Positions 10,801 to 21,303 of a stretch of DNA of 64,000 nucleotides are shown one piece after another; within the stretch, counting starts at the first letter, position 1; each line of letters opens with the position of its first letter. Source of the stretch: Linnemannia schmuckeri (taxonomy: Eukaryota > Mortierellomycota > Mortierellomycetes > Mortierellales > Mortierellaceae); contig JANATG010000009.1 of assembly GCA_029449235.1 (NCBI GenBank), positions 372,001 to 436,000 of the forward strand. The letters run 5' to 3'. Below the pieces are notes generated by a model. That model was given only the letters and a program-made list of their open reading frames with translations, was not told the DNA's origin and made no database searches. The translations under genes and the position numbers were made by a program.

Positions 10801-13800
10801 GCATAGACCTTGATAAAGTGCATGATCAAAGCCATGTTTTGCTTGGCGACCACGGTGAGCTCAAAGGCGGTCTCGTTGGAGCGACGAACCTTACGGAAGT
10901 TGGGACAATCAAAGTTGATTCCCTTCTTCTTGGTCTCCTTGATCTCGGCGCCCAATCCGAGGCGAGCCTGCGCATTGTGATAATCGGCAATAGCCTGAGC
11001 TGACAGACCACTCTCAACCAAAAGCGCCTCGTTCTCGAACCGCTTGATCTCTCCAAACAACAGGTCCCAGAAGGCGTCAGGGTAGATCTCGGCCGTCTTG
11101 ACAAGGAGCGTAGTTGCATCCGCCCAAAGGGGCTGGAAGTTGATCGTCAAGATACCTAGCAAGTTAGTGGCGCAAAATTATATTAGTCTCGTGCATATTA
11201 CATTATCAGGTTTAACAACCGTTGAGACCAAATTGACAACGAAAATAAACTTACCCAAGCAAAGACGCATGGCGACGGTCTTGTAAAAGTCGTTGACCCT
11301 GCCAGATGCAACCATAGTGTGAAGCTTGCGGATTTGCATGGTCTTTTCTCTGTAGTTCTCGACAGTAACCTCGATACCCTCGATCGCCAAACACTGCCAG
11401 AGGATATCGTTCTGAGGTGCAGACTTTTGTTGAGGATCTTTGTCCTCATAGGGAATAATATCGAAGCTGGAGAGGATCTCAAGGGTGTGAAGTCTCCGCC
11501 TGTGCTGCAACGAGTTGATGTTCTTTTCGAGCTTAGGGTAGAGTTCGCGAAGAGTGTCAGTCGTGAACAGCTTGCCAGAGACATTGCTAAATCATAAAAC
11601 AAAAGGTGTCGACCATTAGTTATAAGATGTTGTTGGACTACACGTGAAACTCGGCGTGAAAAAAAGAACCAAACAACTAATTACCTTTGTTTAAGGATGG
11701 TGCAATACTTGCCGACACCGCGAAGGACAACCTCGTTAGAACCGTAGTTGTAAAGGGCATCCTTGATGATAACGTCCCAGTGGCTGGCAAGGAGCTTGGC
11801 TCCGGCCTCGCCCGATCGCTCGCAGATGACAGAGAGGATCTCGATCGTCTCACCCAAGAGGATGTGCAGAGTAGCCATGGCCGATCCTTGGACGAAGGGT
11901 CGCTTCTGGAGGGTGATGGACTGGTCCTCCGTTGACAATGCCTGCAACAACGAACTGAGCAACTTCATGGTGGCGTCAGTTGTTGAGGCGAAAGGCGATG
12001 AGATATGTGGCACGATCGAAAGAGCGGCGGTCACCAATGCGATGCGGGGGATGGCACTGTTGTCCTTATCATCTTCCAAAGTAACGTTGCCCAACATGTC
12101 AGCCTCAGCCTTCCAGTCGCATGGTTCAGACAGCAATCGCAAAATTCCGTCCACGATGCGCTCAGTATCCTCTGCGGATGCCTTGGCAGTCTTCTTTGTT
12201 GCAGGTGCCTTGGCGAGAGGGAATTTGAGCAATCCGTGTTCATCGACTGTCGCGGCAATCATGCCAGGTGTCAAGGTAAGGACGTCCGAAGTGAGGAGGG
12301 TCGCCAAAAAAACAATGATCTGGCACGAGTTCTGAGCGTTCCAGTGAGCAGCGCAATACTTCACGATATGAGGGAGGAGGATCTGGGTGTAGTGGCTCCA
12401 CTTTAGGTTGATCAGCGAAATCGAAAATGCCAACACAGTAGGGACATCCTGTAATTGTGAATGAAAATGTGGGAGCATACATTAGTAGAATGTTCGATAT
12501 ATCATTAATTACACAATGAATTAGTGTAAGTAATACACACCTCGTGCTTGTAGATCGACTCCAGCAAAAGTCCTCCAGGGAAGAGGACACTCTCCAAAGG
12601 TGAAAAGGCCAGGACGGAGCTAGATAGCTTGACTAATTCTTGAACGACAACAGTAGGTGCCTTGGCCTGGGAAGCCAAAATCAATGTCGAGACCTTGATG
12701 GCCTTTTCGTAGATCTTGACAAAGTCTATACATATTAAAAAATACGGAAGGAAGGTGGATTAGGGATCACGCGTTCGAAAGTAACGATAGATGAAAAGGT
12801 GTGGGATAAAAACCATCTTTTCAGCACAACATACCATCGATGCGGTTTCCCTTTCTGACGGAGACACACACATTCAAAAGTGCCATCGACTCTGCAATGT
12901 TGAGCCATCTCTTCTGAGCATTCTCGGCTGTTACAGCCATGTCGAGACTCGATGTCAACTCTGCCAACAGCATCTCGCAAACGCCCTTAAAATGCTCCTT
13001 GGTCGAGTAGTGAACCATGAGAACGAGGGTCTTGCAGAGTGTCCTGAAAGTTGCGTTGTCGCTCATGCCCTTTTCCGTGACCTCGACATTCTGCTCCTGC
13101 TTCAATGCCCTGATGACCTCTCTGAGAACGACATCCACGCCACGATGTTGGAACTGATTGCCGACGAGCTTGATGGTTTCGAACAACAGCTTGGCCACAC
13201 CCTCGACAAAGTCTTCCGTTGGTGTTTCGCGCAAAAGGGTGAGAATGTAGGCGATGATAACTTTGAGATGGTCAACGGGCGCCTTCCTGATGAGAAACGA
13301 GAACGACTCTGCTGCAAAGTTGCGGATATATGGCTTTTGAGAGTTGTCCTCGCCGAGCAAAGGTGCCAAAAGCCTATTGTGTAAGCACGCAGTACTAGTT
13401 AATAACGCGCGACATGGCTTAATTTGCGCAAAATAATTTATCCGATAATGAATACGCCCATGATACATACTTGAGGGTAGGGCAGAGATTCGTCCGCAGT
13501 TGTTCGGAGTACTTTTTGAAGAGCGAAGCTATGCAGTTGAATGCCCACTAGAATTGAACGAAGAGAATCGATGAGTAAATAGTTATTGTTACCTTAATCC
13601 AAGAGTTAGAACGAACTCATCATTACAACAACTTGGGATGCTTACCTCGATGACCTTGACATCACGGAAGTCGACAAGGGGAAGAATGGCGGTCAAGAGT
13701 CGGTCAAAGTATGGGAAGAGCTCATCGTCCAAGTCCTTGGAGAGTTGTGTAGTCAGATCGAGGATAGGCTCCAAGGCAAGAACATTCCCGTCGTTCAAGT

Positions 13801-14206
13801 TCTTGATCAGCAGCTCTACTACCCGATCCTTGTGGTAGAGAAGCTGTGGGAGAGTCTGACAATAGCTCTTAACATCCAAGGCGAATCGTACGAAAGGTGC
13901 TGAGAGATTCAGCTCCTTCCATTCCTCGAGAGAGTCATTAAAGAAAGATCCTGTCTCTACTGTCGCGTTGTCCTTTTGGCCGACTTGTCGAGTGACCTTG
14001 ATCTTAAGCTGGTTGACCCGGTTATTGAAGCTTTGGTACTACAATTCGTCCAGAGGAAATCGAAAAGAAAGTTAGTTTGCAGAGTCAAGTAAGGTCGACG
14101 AATGTACCAGGCACGATAAAAAAGTTCATGATGAGTTGCAGCATACTCTGTAACGGTTAGCTCCCTGACCCTCGTTGAGCTCTTTAGCCACCGCGTTGTC
14201 CTGCAT
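4866..14206 (-). CDS. UTP20: U3 snoRNP / SSU processome HEAT-repeat protein Utp20
   Basis: A very large nucleolar scaffold of the small-subunit processome, needed for 18S rRNA maturation. Nine exons read on the minus strand: 14147-14206, 13646-14038, 13471-13547, 12835-13373, 12541-12725, 11685-12448, 11255-11586, 5249-11155, 4866-5149. All GT-AG joins keep frame and give 2846 aa, close to the roughly 2800 aa of animal UTP20. The N-terminus (RYQSFNNRVNQL, then FFNDSLEEWKELNLSAPF) matches the family's conserved opening. The body is helical HEAT-like repeats, and the end is a basic tail (RARRRLQKNEMKSRKRQLK) as in other Utp20 proteins. Two long Asp/Glu tracts lie near residues 1825-1860 and 2640-2675. 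The start is the ATG at 14206, which opens a 20-codon exon. The eighth exon alone is 5.9 kb. Identification is from remembered family features, with high confidence from length and both ends. Confidence 0.93.
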
Positions 14207-14607
14207 CCTTGTGATATATTAAGTCTCCTTTATTCCTCCTGAGAGAGTAGTGTGTTGTTGTATGGGAGTGCAAAAATAAATATGTACGGGGCGTGTGAGA
14301 AGAGGAGTAAAAGTGTAAGTGTAGGGAAGAGGAGGAAGAAGACAATAAGACGGGGGAAGGGGTGGGATGAGGATGCAAGGAGGGAGGTGATGGAGAAAAG
14401 AGGGAGAGAAAAGAAGGGTAATGAATGAAAGAGAGGACGAGCTGCTTCCTTACTTCGTTACTTTTCTCACTTGACAGAGACTCCTAGGAACACAACTGCC
14501 AAACAGGTAAAAAAAAAAAAGAAAGCTAAGGTGACGGTGGCTTGAAAATTGTTGACATTCAAATGATGGAATAAAAAGACAGTCTAGTTTGAGTCACATG
14601 CTATTGT
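14207..14607 (-). promoter_or_regulatory. UTP20 promoter and leader
   Basis: Read on the minus strand this is CT-rich (TTCCTCTTCCC, CTCTTTTCTCC), like fungal leaders elsewhere in the window. No TATA box stands out. It ends at the transposon's target duplication at 14608. Confidence 0.4.
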
Positions 14608-14616
14608 GCGGCATTT
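14608..14616 (+). repeat. left copy of the 9-bp target-site duplication
   Basis: GCGGCATTT directly abuts the left inverted repeat; an identical copy abuts the right inverted repeat at 17653-17661. Confidence 0.65.
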
Positions 14617-14650
14617 GGGTGTCCTAATTTCGCCTACGCAGGCCATGCGA
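14617..14650 (+). repeat. left terminal inverted repeat of the DDE_4 element
   Basis: It begins GGGTGTCCTAATTTCG and ends AGGCCATGCGA; 26 of 34 positions match the right end read in reverse complement. Confidence 0.7.
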
Positions 14651-14903
14651 TTAACGTTCTTCTGAGGAAAAAAAACCCTAAGAAAAACCCTAAAGAATCA
14701 CCTAAAAGTGCATGCCTTAGAAGCTTTCAAAGAACTCTTTGATGAGCCCTAAAGTCTTCAAAGGAAAAATGGATACTATTATTGCTACCCAGAGAGTCAA
14801 TGGAGAAGTTGAAAAGCCGACTGTTTATAGTCTAATACTTCATCACTCTCCCATTATTATTGCGTCGTTCAATTGCAACATCCTTCATTCTACCTTCAAC
14901 ACT

Positions 14904-16145
14904 ATGAATTCACAACCTGAGAGCATTCGTCTCAATTCCATTACACACAGGACGGACGAGGAGGATATCACGGATGAAGAGGATATCACGGATGAGGAGG
15001 ATATCACGGACGAGGAAAACTGGGCTTTTCACCGGCCTTCTACGAACGCATGCTCTGCTTATGGTGCTGGCTGTGAGTGGGGAGTTGGTTCTTCTTCCTC
15101 GAGCCATATCCCACACGCTGACGATCTGTCTGCTGCGAAGCAGAAATATCGCGCACCATATAGCAGCACAGTATCGGATATGATTCTCCTCCGTGCTATA
15201 CAAGAGTTTGAACCTTTGACAGCCACCGGCCGCGGCGAAAAGAGTAGGAGATGGGGGGAGGTGGCCAGAGCATGTAGAGAGAGAGAACAGGAGATGCTGG
15301 GCACGGGCGCAGGCCTCCATTGGGCATGTGCAACCGAGGAGAGCGTGCGCAAGCGATGGACTCGTCTCACTCAGAGGCTGGATGTCAGCACGAGAAGGCT
15401 GGATAAATCGACGGGCTCTACCGAGGACTTGAGCGAAGTGGAAAAGCTGGTCAAGGAAATCCTGGTTAGACCGGAGGCACAGGCTCTCAGCAAAGCGCTC
15501 CATAAGAGGACGATAGATGATCAGCGCATGTCGAACTACTTGGTCGGAAAGCGTGTGGCCGTTGCATCTATGCGTACCAATCCGAGTGGGAGACTATTGA
15601 ACAGAACGGCCGGCTCACCAGTCGATTCGTTCGAAAAGGATGCTTCCGTTCCTGCATCGTCACTGAGTTCCTTTTCGTCTACATCGGCTTCACCGACATC
15701 ACCTTCACGCTCTTCTGCCAGCCGTGGCTTCTCCTCTTTGCTCAACTCGGATGAGATTGTATCGAAGCTCACGGAGAGGCTCCACAGATACGATGACGAG
15801 ATGACAACTGCTACTGATTGCTTCAACGCAGGCATTGGTCAGCTTCAAGACTCGCTTCGAGACTCAATCCAACAGTTGGTGGACGCCCAGAAGGAGACAA
15901 TAGCAAAACAGGAAGCCTGGATGAAGCGAGACTCGCTTCAAGACTCAATCCAACAGTTGGTGAACGCCCAGAAGGAGACAACAGCAAAACAGGAAGCCTG
16001 GATGAAGCGAGACTCGCTTCAAGACTCAATCCAACAGTTGGTGAACGCCCAGAAGGAGACAACAGCAAAACAGGAAGCCTGGATGAAGCAGTTGACTGAA
16101 ATGAACCTTACCCTTGCCAATATGATCTCTAACAAACAACAATAA
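14904..16145 (+). CDS. SANT/Myb-like DNA-binding partner protein of the DDE_4 transposon
   Basis: An intronless frame of 413 aa from the ATG at 14904. The order is: an acidic N-terminus with a six-residue repeat (DEEDIT, three copies); a Myb/SANT-like three-helix region (VSDMILLRAIQEFEPLTA, RRWGEVARACRE, SVRKRWTRLTQRLD) with the spaced Trp residues of that fold; a Ser-rich linker (SLSSFSSTSASPTSPSRSS); and a C-terminal coiled coil built of a 27-residue repeat (DSLQDSIQQLVNAQKE...). In PIF/Harbinger elements such a protein helps the transposase enter the nucleus and bind the transposon ends; that role is inferred here from the shared element and convergent layout. An in-frame ATG at 14739 would add 55 residues but lies in leader-like sequence. 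The frame is intact, unlike the transposase. Confidence 0.75.
   Translation: MNSQPESIRLNSITHRTDEEDITDEEDITDEEDITDEENWAFHRPSTNACSAYGAGCEWGVGSSSSSHIPHADDLSAAKQKYRAPYSSTVSDMILLRAIQEFEPLTATGRGEKSRRWGEVARACREREQEMLGTGAGLHWACATEESVRKRWTRLTQRLDVSTRRLDKSTGSTEDLSEVEKLVKEILVRPEAQALSKALHKRTIDDQRMSNYLVGKRVAVASMRTNPSGRLLNRTAGSPVDSFEKDASVPASSLSSFSSTSASPTSPSRSSASRGFSSLLNSDEIVSKLTERLHRYDDEMTTATDCFNAGIGQLQDSLRDSIQQLVDAQKETIAKQEAWMKRDSLQDSIQQLVNAQKETTAKQEAWMKRDSLQDSIQQLVNAQKETTAKQEAWMKQLTEMNLTLANMISNKQQ
14955..15014 (+). repeat. 18-bp tandem repeat coding DEEDIT
   Basis: Three full units and a partial fourth of GACGAGGAGGATATCACG with a few third-base differences. The frame is kept and it adds acidic residues at the N-terminus of the SANT-like protein. 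Confidence 0.85.
15849..16091 (+). repeat. 81-bp tandem repeat, three units, in frame
   Basis: Units start at 15849, 15930 and 16011, each beginning GACTCGCTTC. Each codes 27 residues with an amphipathic helical pattern. Units two and three are almost identical, unit one differs at several bases, so the last duplication is recent. Confidence 0.9.
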
Positions 16146-16209
16146 TATTACTTTTTTCTTCAATAGCACTGCTTACTTTTTTTATTGCATGCTTTAGCCA
16201 AGGAGCATG

Positions 16210-17319
16210 TCAATCACTATATACATTGGGGTTGAGGTATTCTTCAAGATTTGGAGGGTTAAGACCAAATTGAACAGATATGTCATTTCCGCCATGAAGA
16301 ATGGTATAAATGTTTGCAAAAAGAGCCCCAAGTCGAAAGTAATGTCCTACTCGTCCATTGAGAATTCTGAGAGATCGGTACCAGGTGACTTGCTAGCATT
16401 GAGTGGTAATTTTTTTGATTGCTTGCTCCACGGTACAACGGACTGAGTGCAGACGAGCATTATGTCGTCGCATTGCAGCAGGCATGCTGGGACGCGTTAC
16501 AAATGGGCGAGCAATGTGCACGCCTGCTCCATAAGCCGAGTCACCGAGAATCTTGAGCGGGCGCCCATCAGAAGCCCTTGCACATCGCTCAAGCCATGTG
16601 GGAAGGGTGGAGTCGGCAAAGATTGTTGCATCGTTGCAGGTGCCACCCTGCGGCTGACTAACATGAACGATAATACCGTCAGGGGTGACGAGAACATGGT
16701 ATCGCAGAACATGGGTCTTGCCATAGCCACTGTACATGGCCCTCTGCTCATAGGTTGGCCTGCACACTTGGCGAGACGTGCCATCAATGAAGCCAAACAA
16801 ATCAAGGCTTGTCATGTTGCCACCATGTCCTCGCAGTGATCGCGCATCAATTGCGTGGACAAAGGTTTGCAGCCTGTTGGGTGTAAGACGATCCTGATCC
16901 CAGTCGAGAATCCGTGACCAGTGATCGTCCAACCACTCGAGCATGCAGGAAAAGATCCTTGTCATGGCTCCTCTGTCCCGGTGAAAAGTGTTTTGCATCC
17001 GACGATAAACGACAGGACTAGTGGAGCGATAGAGCAGGATGCAGAGGCCTTCCATCCCTATGAAAAGGTCGTCACTGTGGGTCTGCATCATGTCAGGGAT
17101 CCTCAACAGTGTCTGTATCCTCCTCAACTCGGGTTTTGTGAACCGTGTCTCCTCCTTGCATTGCCGTTCTGACCATTGATCGAGGGTAAACCGATTCCCT
17201 TGCCGAGGTCGCCCCATACGCTCAAGTCGTTCGAGTTGCCGTTGTTCGTATAGTGCCAAATCCAGCAGGATTCGAGTCACTAAAATACGCCTGCGATGAA
17301 GAGGTTCAAGTGGATACAT
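16210..17319 (-). pseudogene. DDE_4 superfamily (Harbinger-type) transposase with a premature TAG
   Basis: Read on the minus strand from the ATG at 17319 (MYPLEPLHRRRILVTRILL). It has an N-terminal helical region, then the catalytic core: first Asp in LFGFIDGTSR, second Asp in ILGDSAYGAG, Glu in CTVEQAIKKI. A TAG at 16393-16395 interrupts it eight codons after that Glu, yet the same frame continues for 60 codons with family-like text (YFRLGALFANIYTILHGG) to a TGA at 16210-16212. CAG to TAG is one transition, so this is a single-step nonsense change. The family cleaves DNA at the element ends. Open reading before 17319 lacks an ATG. It faces the SANT-like gene tail to tail with only 64 bases between the stops. 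Confidence 0.8.
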
Positions 17320-17618
17320 GGTGCATAGAGTAGATGCAGTAAGAATAGGGGTGAGTAGGAAAGAAGAAGGTGGAGAGTGGAACGGGTGCGCCAAGCTGGC
17401 TTCAAGAGATGTTTGTTAAAAGGTTGAAAGAACGGCAGTAAAGGATATTGTAATCTTACATCATACTGTTTATTTACATAAAGAGGGCTTATGTTAACAT
17501 CCATATCTGCCCAATTCTCAAGCCACAAGGTTGGCGACTAAAATTCGACTTTTCAACTTCTCCAATGGGACAAAAAACACTTAAAAATGTGTAAAAATCT
17601 TAAGAGGCTCGGAATTTA

Positions 17619-17652
17619 TCGCATGACCTGTGTAGACAAAATAAGGGCTCTC
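17619..17652 (-). repeat. right terminal inverted repeat of the DDE_4 element
   Basis: On the minus strand it begins GAGAGCCCTTATTTTG and ends AGGTCATGCGA, matching the left end at 26 of 34 positions. Confidence 0.7.
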
Positions 17653-17661
17653 GCGGCATTT
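17653..17661 (+). repeat. right copy of the 9-bp target-site duplication
   Basis: GCGGCATTT, identical to 14608-14616, begins exactly at the outer base of the right inverted repeat. Confidence 0.65.
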
Positions 17662-20600
17662 CGAGTTGACCCTCTTATGAAAATCTGCGCCAAACCTTGT
17701 TTCTCCCGTCTCCTTTTTCCTTTCTCTTCCTTCGCACATTTCTGGAATACTATCTACTATGATTCCCTTTCTTTCAGTTCAGTCACAGTGTACCATGAAA
17801 TCTAGAGGTTGAGGCGAAGCCCCCGCCAAAATTTTTGCTCGAAGAATTTAAAAAAAATGAATGTGCCCGACTCGATAGAAAGTAATGGACAACCAAGATC
17901 ATGACATGGAATGCATCTCTTGGCCACTAGTGTATCGTGTTGCCTTCCTTTGTTCTTAGTTTTCTGCTTATGTGTATCCTTCCAATGGATTGACCATGAT
18001 GATGACAAGAAAGCAATAAAATAATCTCCATCGCCCCTACGACTCGTTCACGCGACTCATGCAAAACCTGCGCTCGAAATATTCCATCTTGGTATCTATA
18101 TTTTCTGTTAATTTTTTTCTCTTTCTCGACTCTTCTCAATTGAGCTGCACCTTTTTCTGACATCAATTTTTCTTTTCTAATTAGAAAAAAGTGATCACTG
18201 TTCAACAAAAAAAAGGCAGTTCCAAAGAGGGCACTCCAAAAGTACCTGCCAATTGCCCATGTGTATCCATATTTGTAACTAAAAAATACTGTCCATGTTT
18301 ATGGCCGCACCCAAACGCGAACGCTAATCGTATGTTGGCAACGCCTCAGCTCTCATTTTCAGAAGACATCCTCAAACATAGAGATGCTAGTATAAAGACG
18401 TCTTATTTTCTACCCCTAAAACACGCAAATACATTCGTGTAAAAAGTAATTTAATATGTCTCTTCTATGAAACTGCAAGACGTTCAAGTTTAGCGACGCA
18501 TCTAAGTATCTCTAAAGTACTCTTATTCATCAGCGCTGTACTCACGATCTAATGGTTGAAGAAACGAGTGCATGTATGTCGGCGCCCTTGCTAGATCCGA
18601 CCTTGAAACCGTTGGTCTATGGCCGCCAACTCTAGCGCCTGCAGACACGCAGCGCAATCGAAGCATTAGCAAGAATAACAGTACGCACAGACACTTGATA
18701 TGAAGATGAACAAGGATAAAAGTCAGATAAGTAATACAGGGAGATACGAATAATGCAGCGAGCGAGAGCTCGCAATACGCCAAAAATATCCGAAATAAAG
18801 AATAGCACGAATAAAGCCAATGTGCAGTCTCTGTTCGAGGAGAGATTTTTGTTCAGTCACTTTAATCCTCGTTCGTCAACAAAACAATTAACAGCGCTAT
18901 CTCTTAACTCAACGTCCGATAGAGACAACCCGCTTAAATCCTTGACTATCTTTATGAGCTTTGGTTGTAAAAGGTGATAAGGTCATCATGGTACATCCTC
19001 TAACCTTAATTAAGTCTGAACATGTTATTGTAGTGATCATGATGGGCAGTTAATGGAACAGAAGAAAACATGACGCGTAAAGGTAAAGGTGGAGTACCAA
19101 CTTGCTTCCGTATCGTTCAAATTAGTCGCGCATAATAAGTATACCTACACCCGAAGCTACGAATGATATCGGTGTCAGTAAAAGCAAATGGTAGAGGTGA
19201 TTGAAATAAACTATCTCAGTAATAGATAAGAGAACAGTGTGGCAGTAGGGAAGATAGCTTAATCATCAAACCACAGCGCACTTGGTAATTGATCACGATA
19301 ACAGGAGAGAGGTAAACGAGACGCGTCATTTGGATAGCTAACCCGTCAACAATACATTAAAATGTGCTAATGTCTATTCCATTGTCTGGCCGCAGTCACG
19401 GATAGCTATTATAAGGATAGTGACTAGATTATATTAGTCTGTGGTCGTTGCTGGTGTCGCTCAGCTAAAAGTAGCAGAAAAGGGATCCATCTATCCCCGT
19501 CGTCGTTCTCGTTGGATTCTCGCTGGCTGTTCGAGTTAGGGAGGTTGGCAACGTCTGCGAGGAAAGCCATTGAAGTGTTGTCAGTGCGGTTGTGTGCGGC
19601 GTTGTGCTCGCGGTCGTGTTGTTGGCCATAGTTGGAGTACTTGATAGCCCCTTGACCCAGGGTGGCCATTGTTTGGCACCGGCAGCACACAACACTTGTC
19701 CTAAACTTGTTAGGCCGCATCATGAGCATGTTTCTTGCTTGGACTTATTCAGTGGAGAGTGTGGAAAGAAAAAAAGTTAATAAATGAGAATGACAATATC
19801 AGTTCAAAAACAAGGATAACTACTGGTTGCTCGGGGAGGACGGGGAACGCTAAAAGCCAGGTAGAGTGCTCGTCGTGGAGGAGGAAGATGGCGAACGAGA
19901 GACGACGGGATCACTCTTTTGAGGATATAACCGCAGTTCTTGGTATTGAGGGAGGCGTAAAAATAGCACTGTTTCTGTCTTTAGTAAGTCAGCGACGCAG
20001 TCTGATTGGAGATAATCGAAGGACCCCAGAGATAACACTGCTCTGCGGTATACGCGAGTGTCAGAGAAAGTAGAAGAGGGTGCTTGTGTCAACGAGAGGG
20101 AGGCAGTAGCAGGAGCTCAGGAAGTATACTGGAAGGTACAGGAAGTGTAGGAGAGGAAACAGATCAAGTGACCTTGATCTTGATATTTTAGTTAAAGCAC
20201 ACAGTAAGAGGTAAAGAAAAACCACATAAAAAATCAACTAAACTATAGACGCGACCGCGCGGGCCATAGAAGGAAGAAGAAGAGAAAAATGAAAAACCTA
20301 AAACCAGCAGAATCTGAGAGGATAATATCTGCTTCACCAACGTCATGCAAAGTCATACTTCTTAAACCTTCAAACCGCATTTGCCAACATCTGTCATCCG
20401 CAATTCTGGGTTTCAGAAAGTGAAAAATTTACATTTTATTTATAAAAATCCACAGAAACGTCAGAAAAACCAGCGTCGGCTGATACATGTTTTCTACATC
20501 TAGAAAATCAGCAATTCGAGCATGGCCGTAGAGACTACAGTCGTCCTCTCACCGTTATCGACGTTGCTTGAATTCAATGAACAATGAGGGATAACCTCTC

Positions 20601-21303
20601 AGGACATCAGCGCTAGAGATCTAAAGTAATAGCAACAAATTTCTGAACTAGATGTCACCCAACAGGAAATAAAGGACCAAAGAGCAATGGCCTCTCACTG
20701 TATATCGGTGACAATGAAAACTTTTTTTAGTTATCATACTGAGTTGTATCCGAGAAATGCAACGTCTGACAGCTATGGCACTTTGTGAAAGAAAAGTCGA
20801 GCTGGTCCAACAGGACATATCGACTATACAAAAAAGTCAAAGGGCAGCGACAGGAATGCGTATTTCAAATCTTCCAAACACGAAATCGTCGCGCCCATTT
20901 TTTTTTTTGGTTTTTTTTAAGTTTTCATCTCATCCATTTCTGCGCCGCTCCGTCCTGTACGCCACCAAATTTTCAGCCAATCAAACCGAGGCTGCAACTG
21001 TTAACTGTTTGATGCAATTTGCTCCCACAGTCACTAGTTTGATTTCGTTTTCTTTTTGTACAAATACAATCTTGTATTCAAACACTGACCAAGTGTGAGA
21101 TACATCCACGCGGATCTATACATGGATATTGACATTAACGACAGTCCCATTGCTGACAACCTGTGGGTGTGGCACATTAGGCTTACTCAAAGCAATCGCA
21201 CAATTGCCTATCAACCCCCAATTCGACAAATAGACAGTGCTGCCAAATCCTTTTTTTTACTTTTGTACACAATGGTGGCTAGCGGTCTCATCGTTCCTCT
21301 ATA
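17662..21303. other. gene-poor AT-rich stretch of 3.6 kb
   Basis: I see no frame with family-like content or convincing splice structure. The longest candidates are minus-strand frames at 19424-19729 (101 codons; MLMMRPNKFRTSVVCCRC) and 19850-20092, with a CT-rich text upstream on the same strand around 20100-20160; they could be exons of a small gene but nothing supports it beyond openness. The last few hundred bases should hold the YEATS gene 3' untranslated region. No tRNA or transposon ends were found. Confidence 0.5.

Larger units (their letters stand above)
14617..17652. mobile_element. two-gene DDE_4 (PIF/Harbinger-like) DNA transposon, 3.04 kb
   Basis: Two convergent genes lie inside inverted repeats: a SANT/Myb-like protein on the + strand and a DDE_4 endonuclease on the - strand, the gene pair typical of PIF/Harbinger elements. 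The ends match over 34 bases (14617-14650 against 17619-17652 reversed) with 8 mismatches, 6 of them C/T or G/A transitions. A perfect 9-bp direct repeat flanks both ends. Known Harbinger elements duplicate 3 bp (TWA), so the 9-bp duplication is out of pattern. The transposase carries one in-frame TAG, so the copy is probably not autonomous now. Confidence 0.75.

Noticed and set aside
15818..16099. Alternate-frame and antisense frames in the 81-bp repeat
   Set aside because: They are open only because the repeat unit is a multiple of three; the coiled-coil frame fits the gene.
16201..16446. Small + strand frame after the SANT-like gene
   Set aside because: Opposite the C-terminal part of the transposase remnant.
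19424..20092. Two minus-strand frames that could be exons of a small gene
   Set aside because: No family match and no convincing splice pair; described only within the gene-poor stretch.
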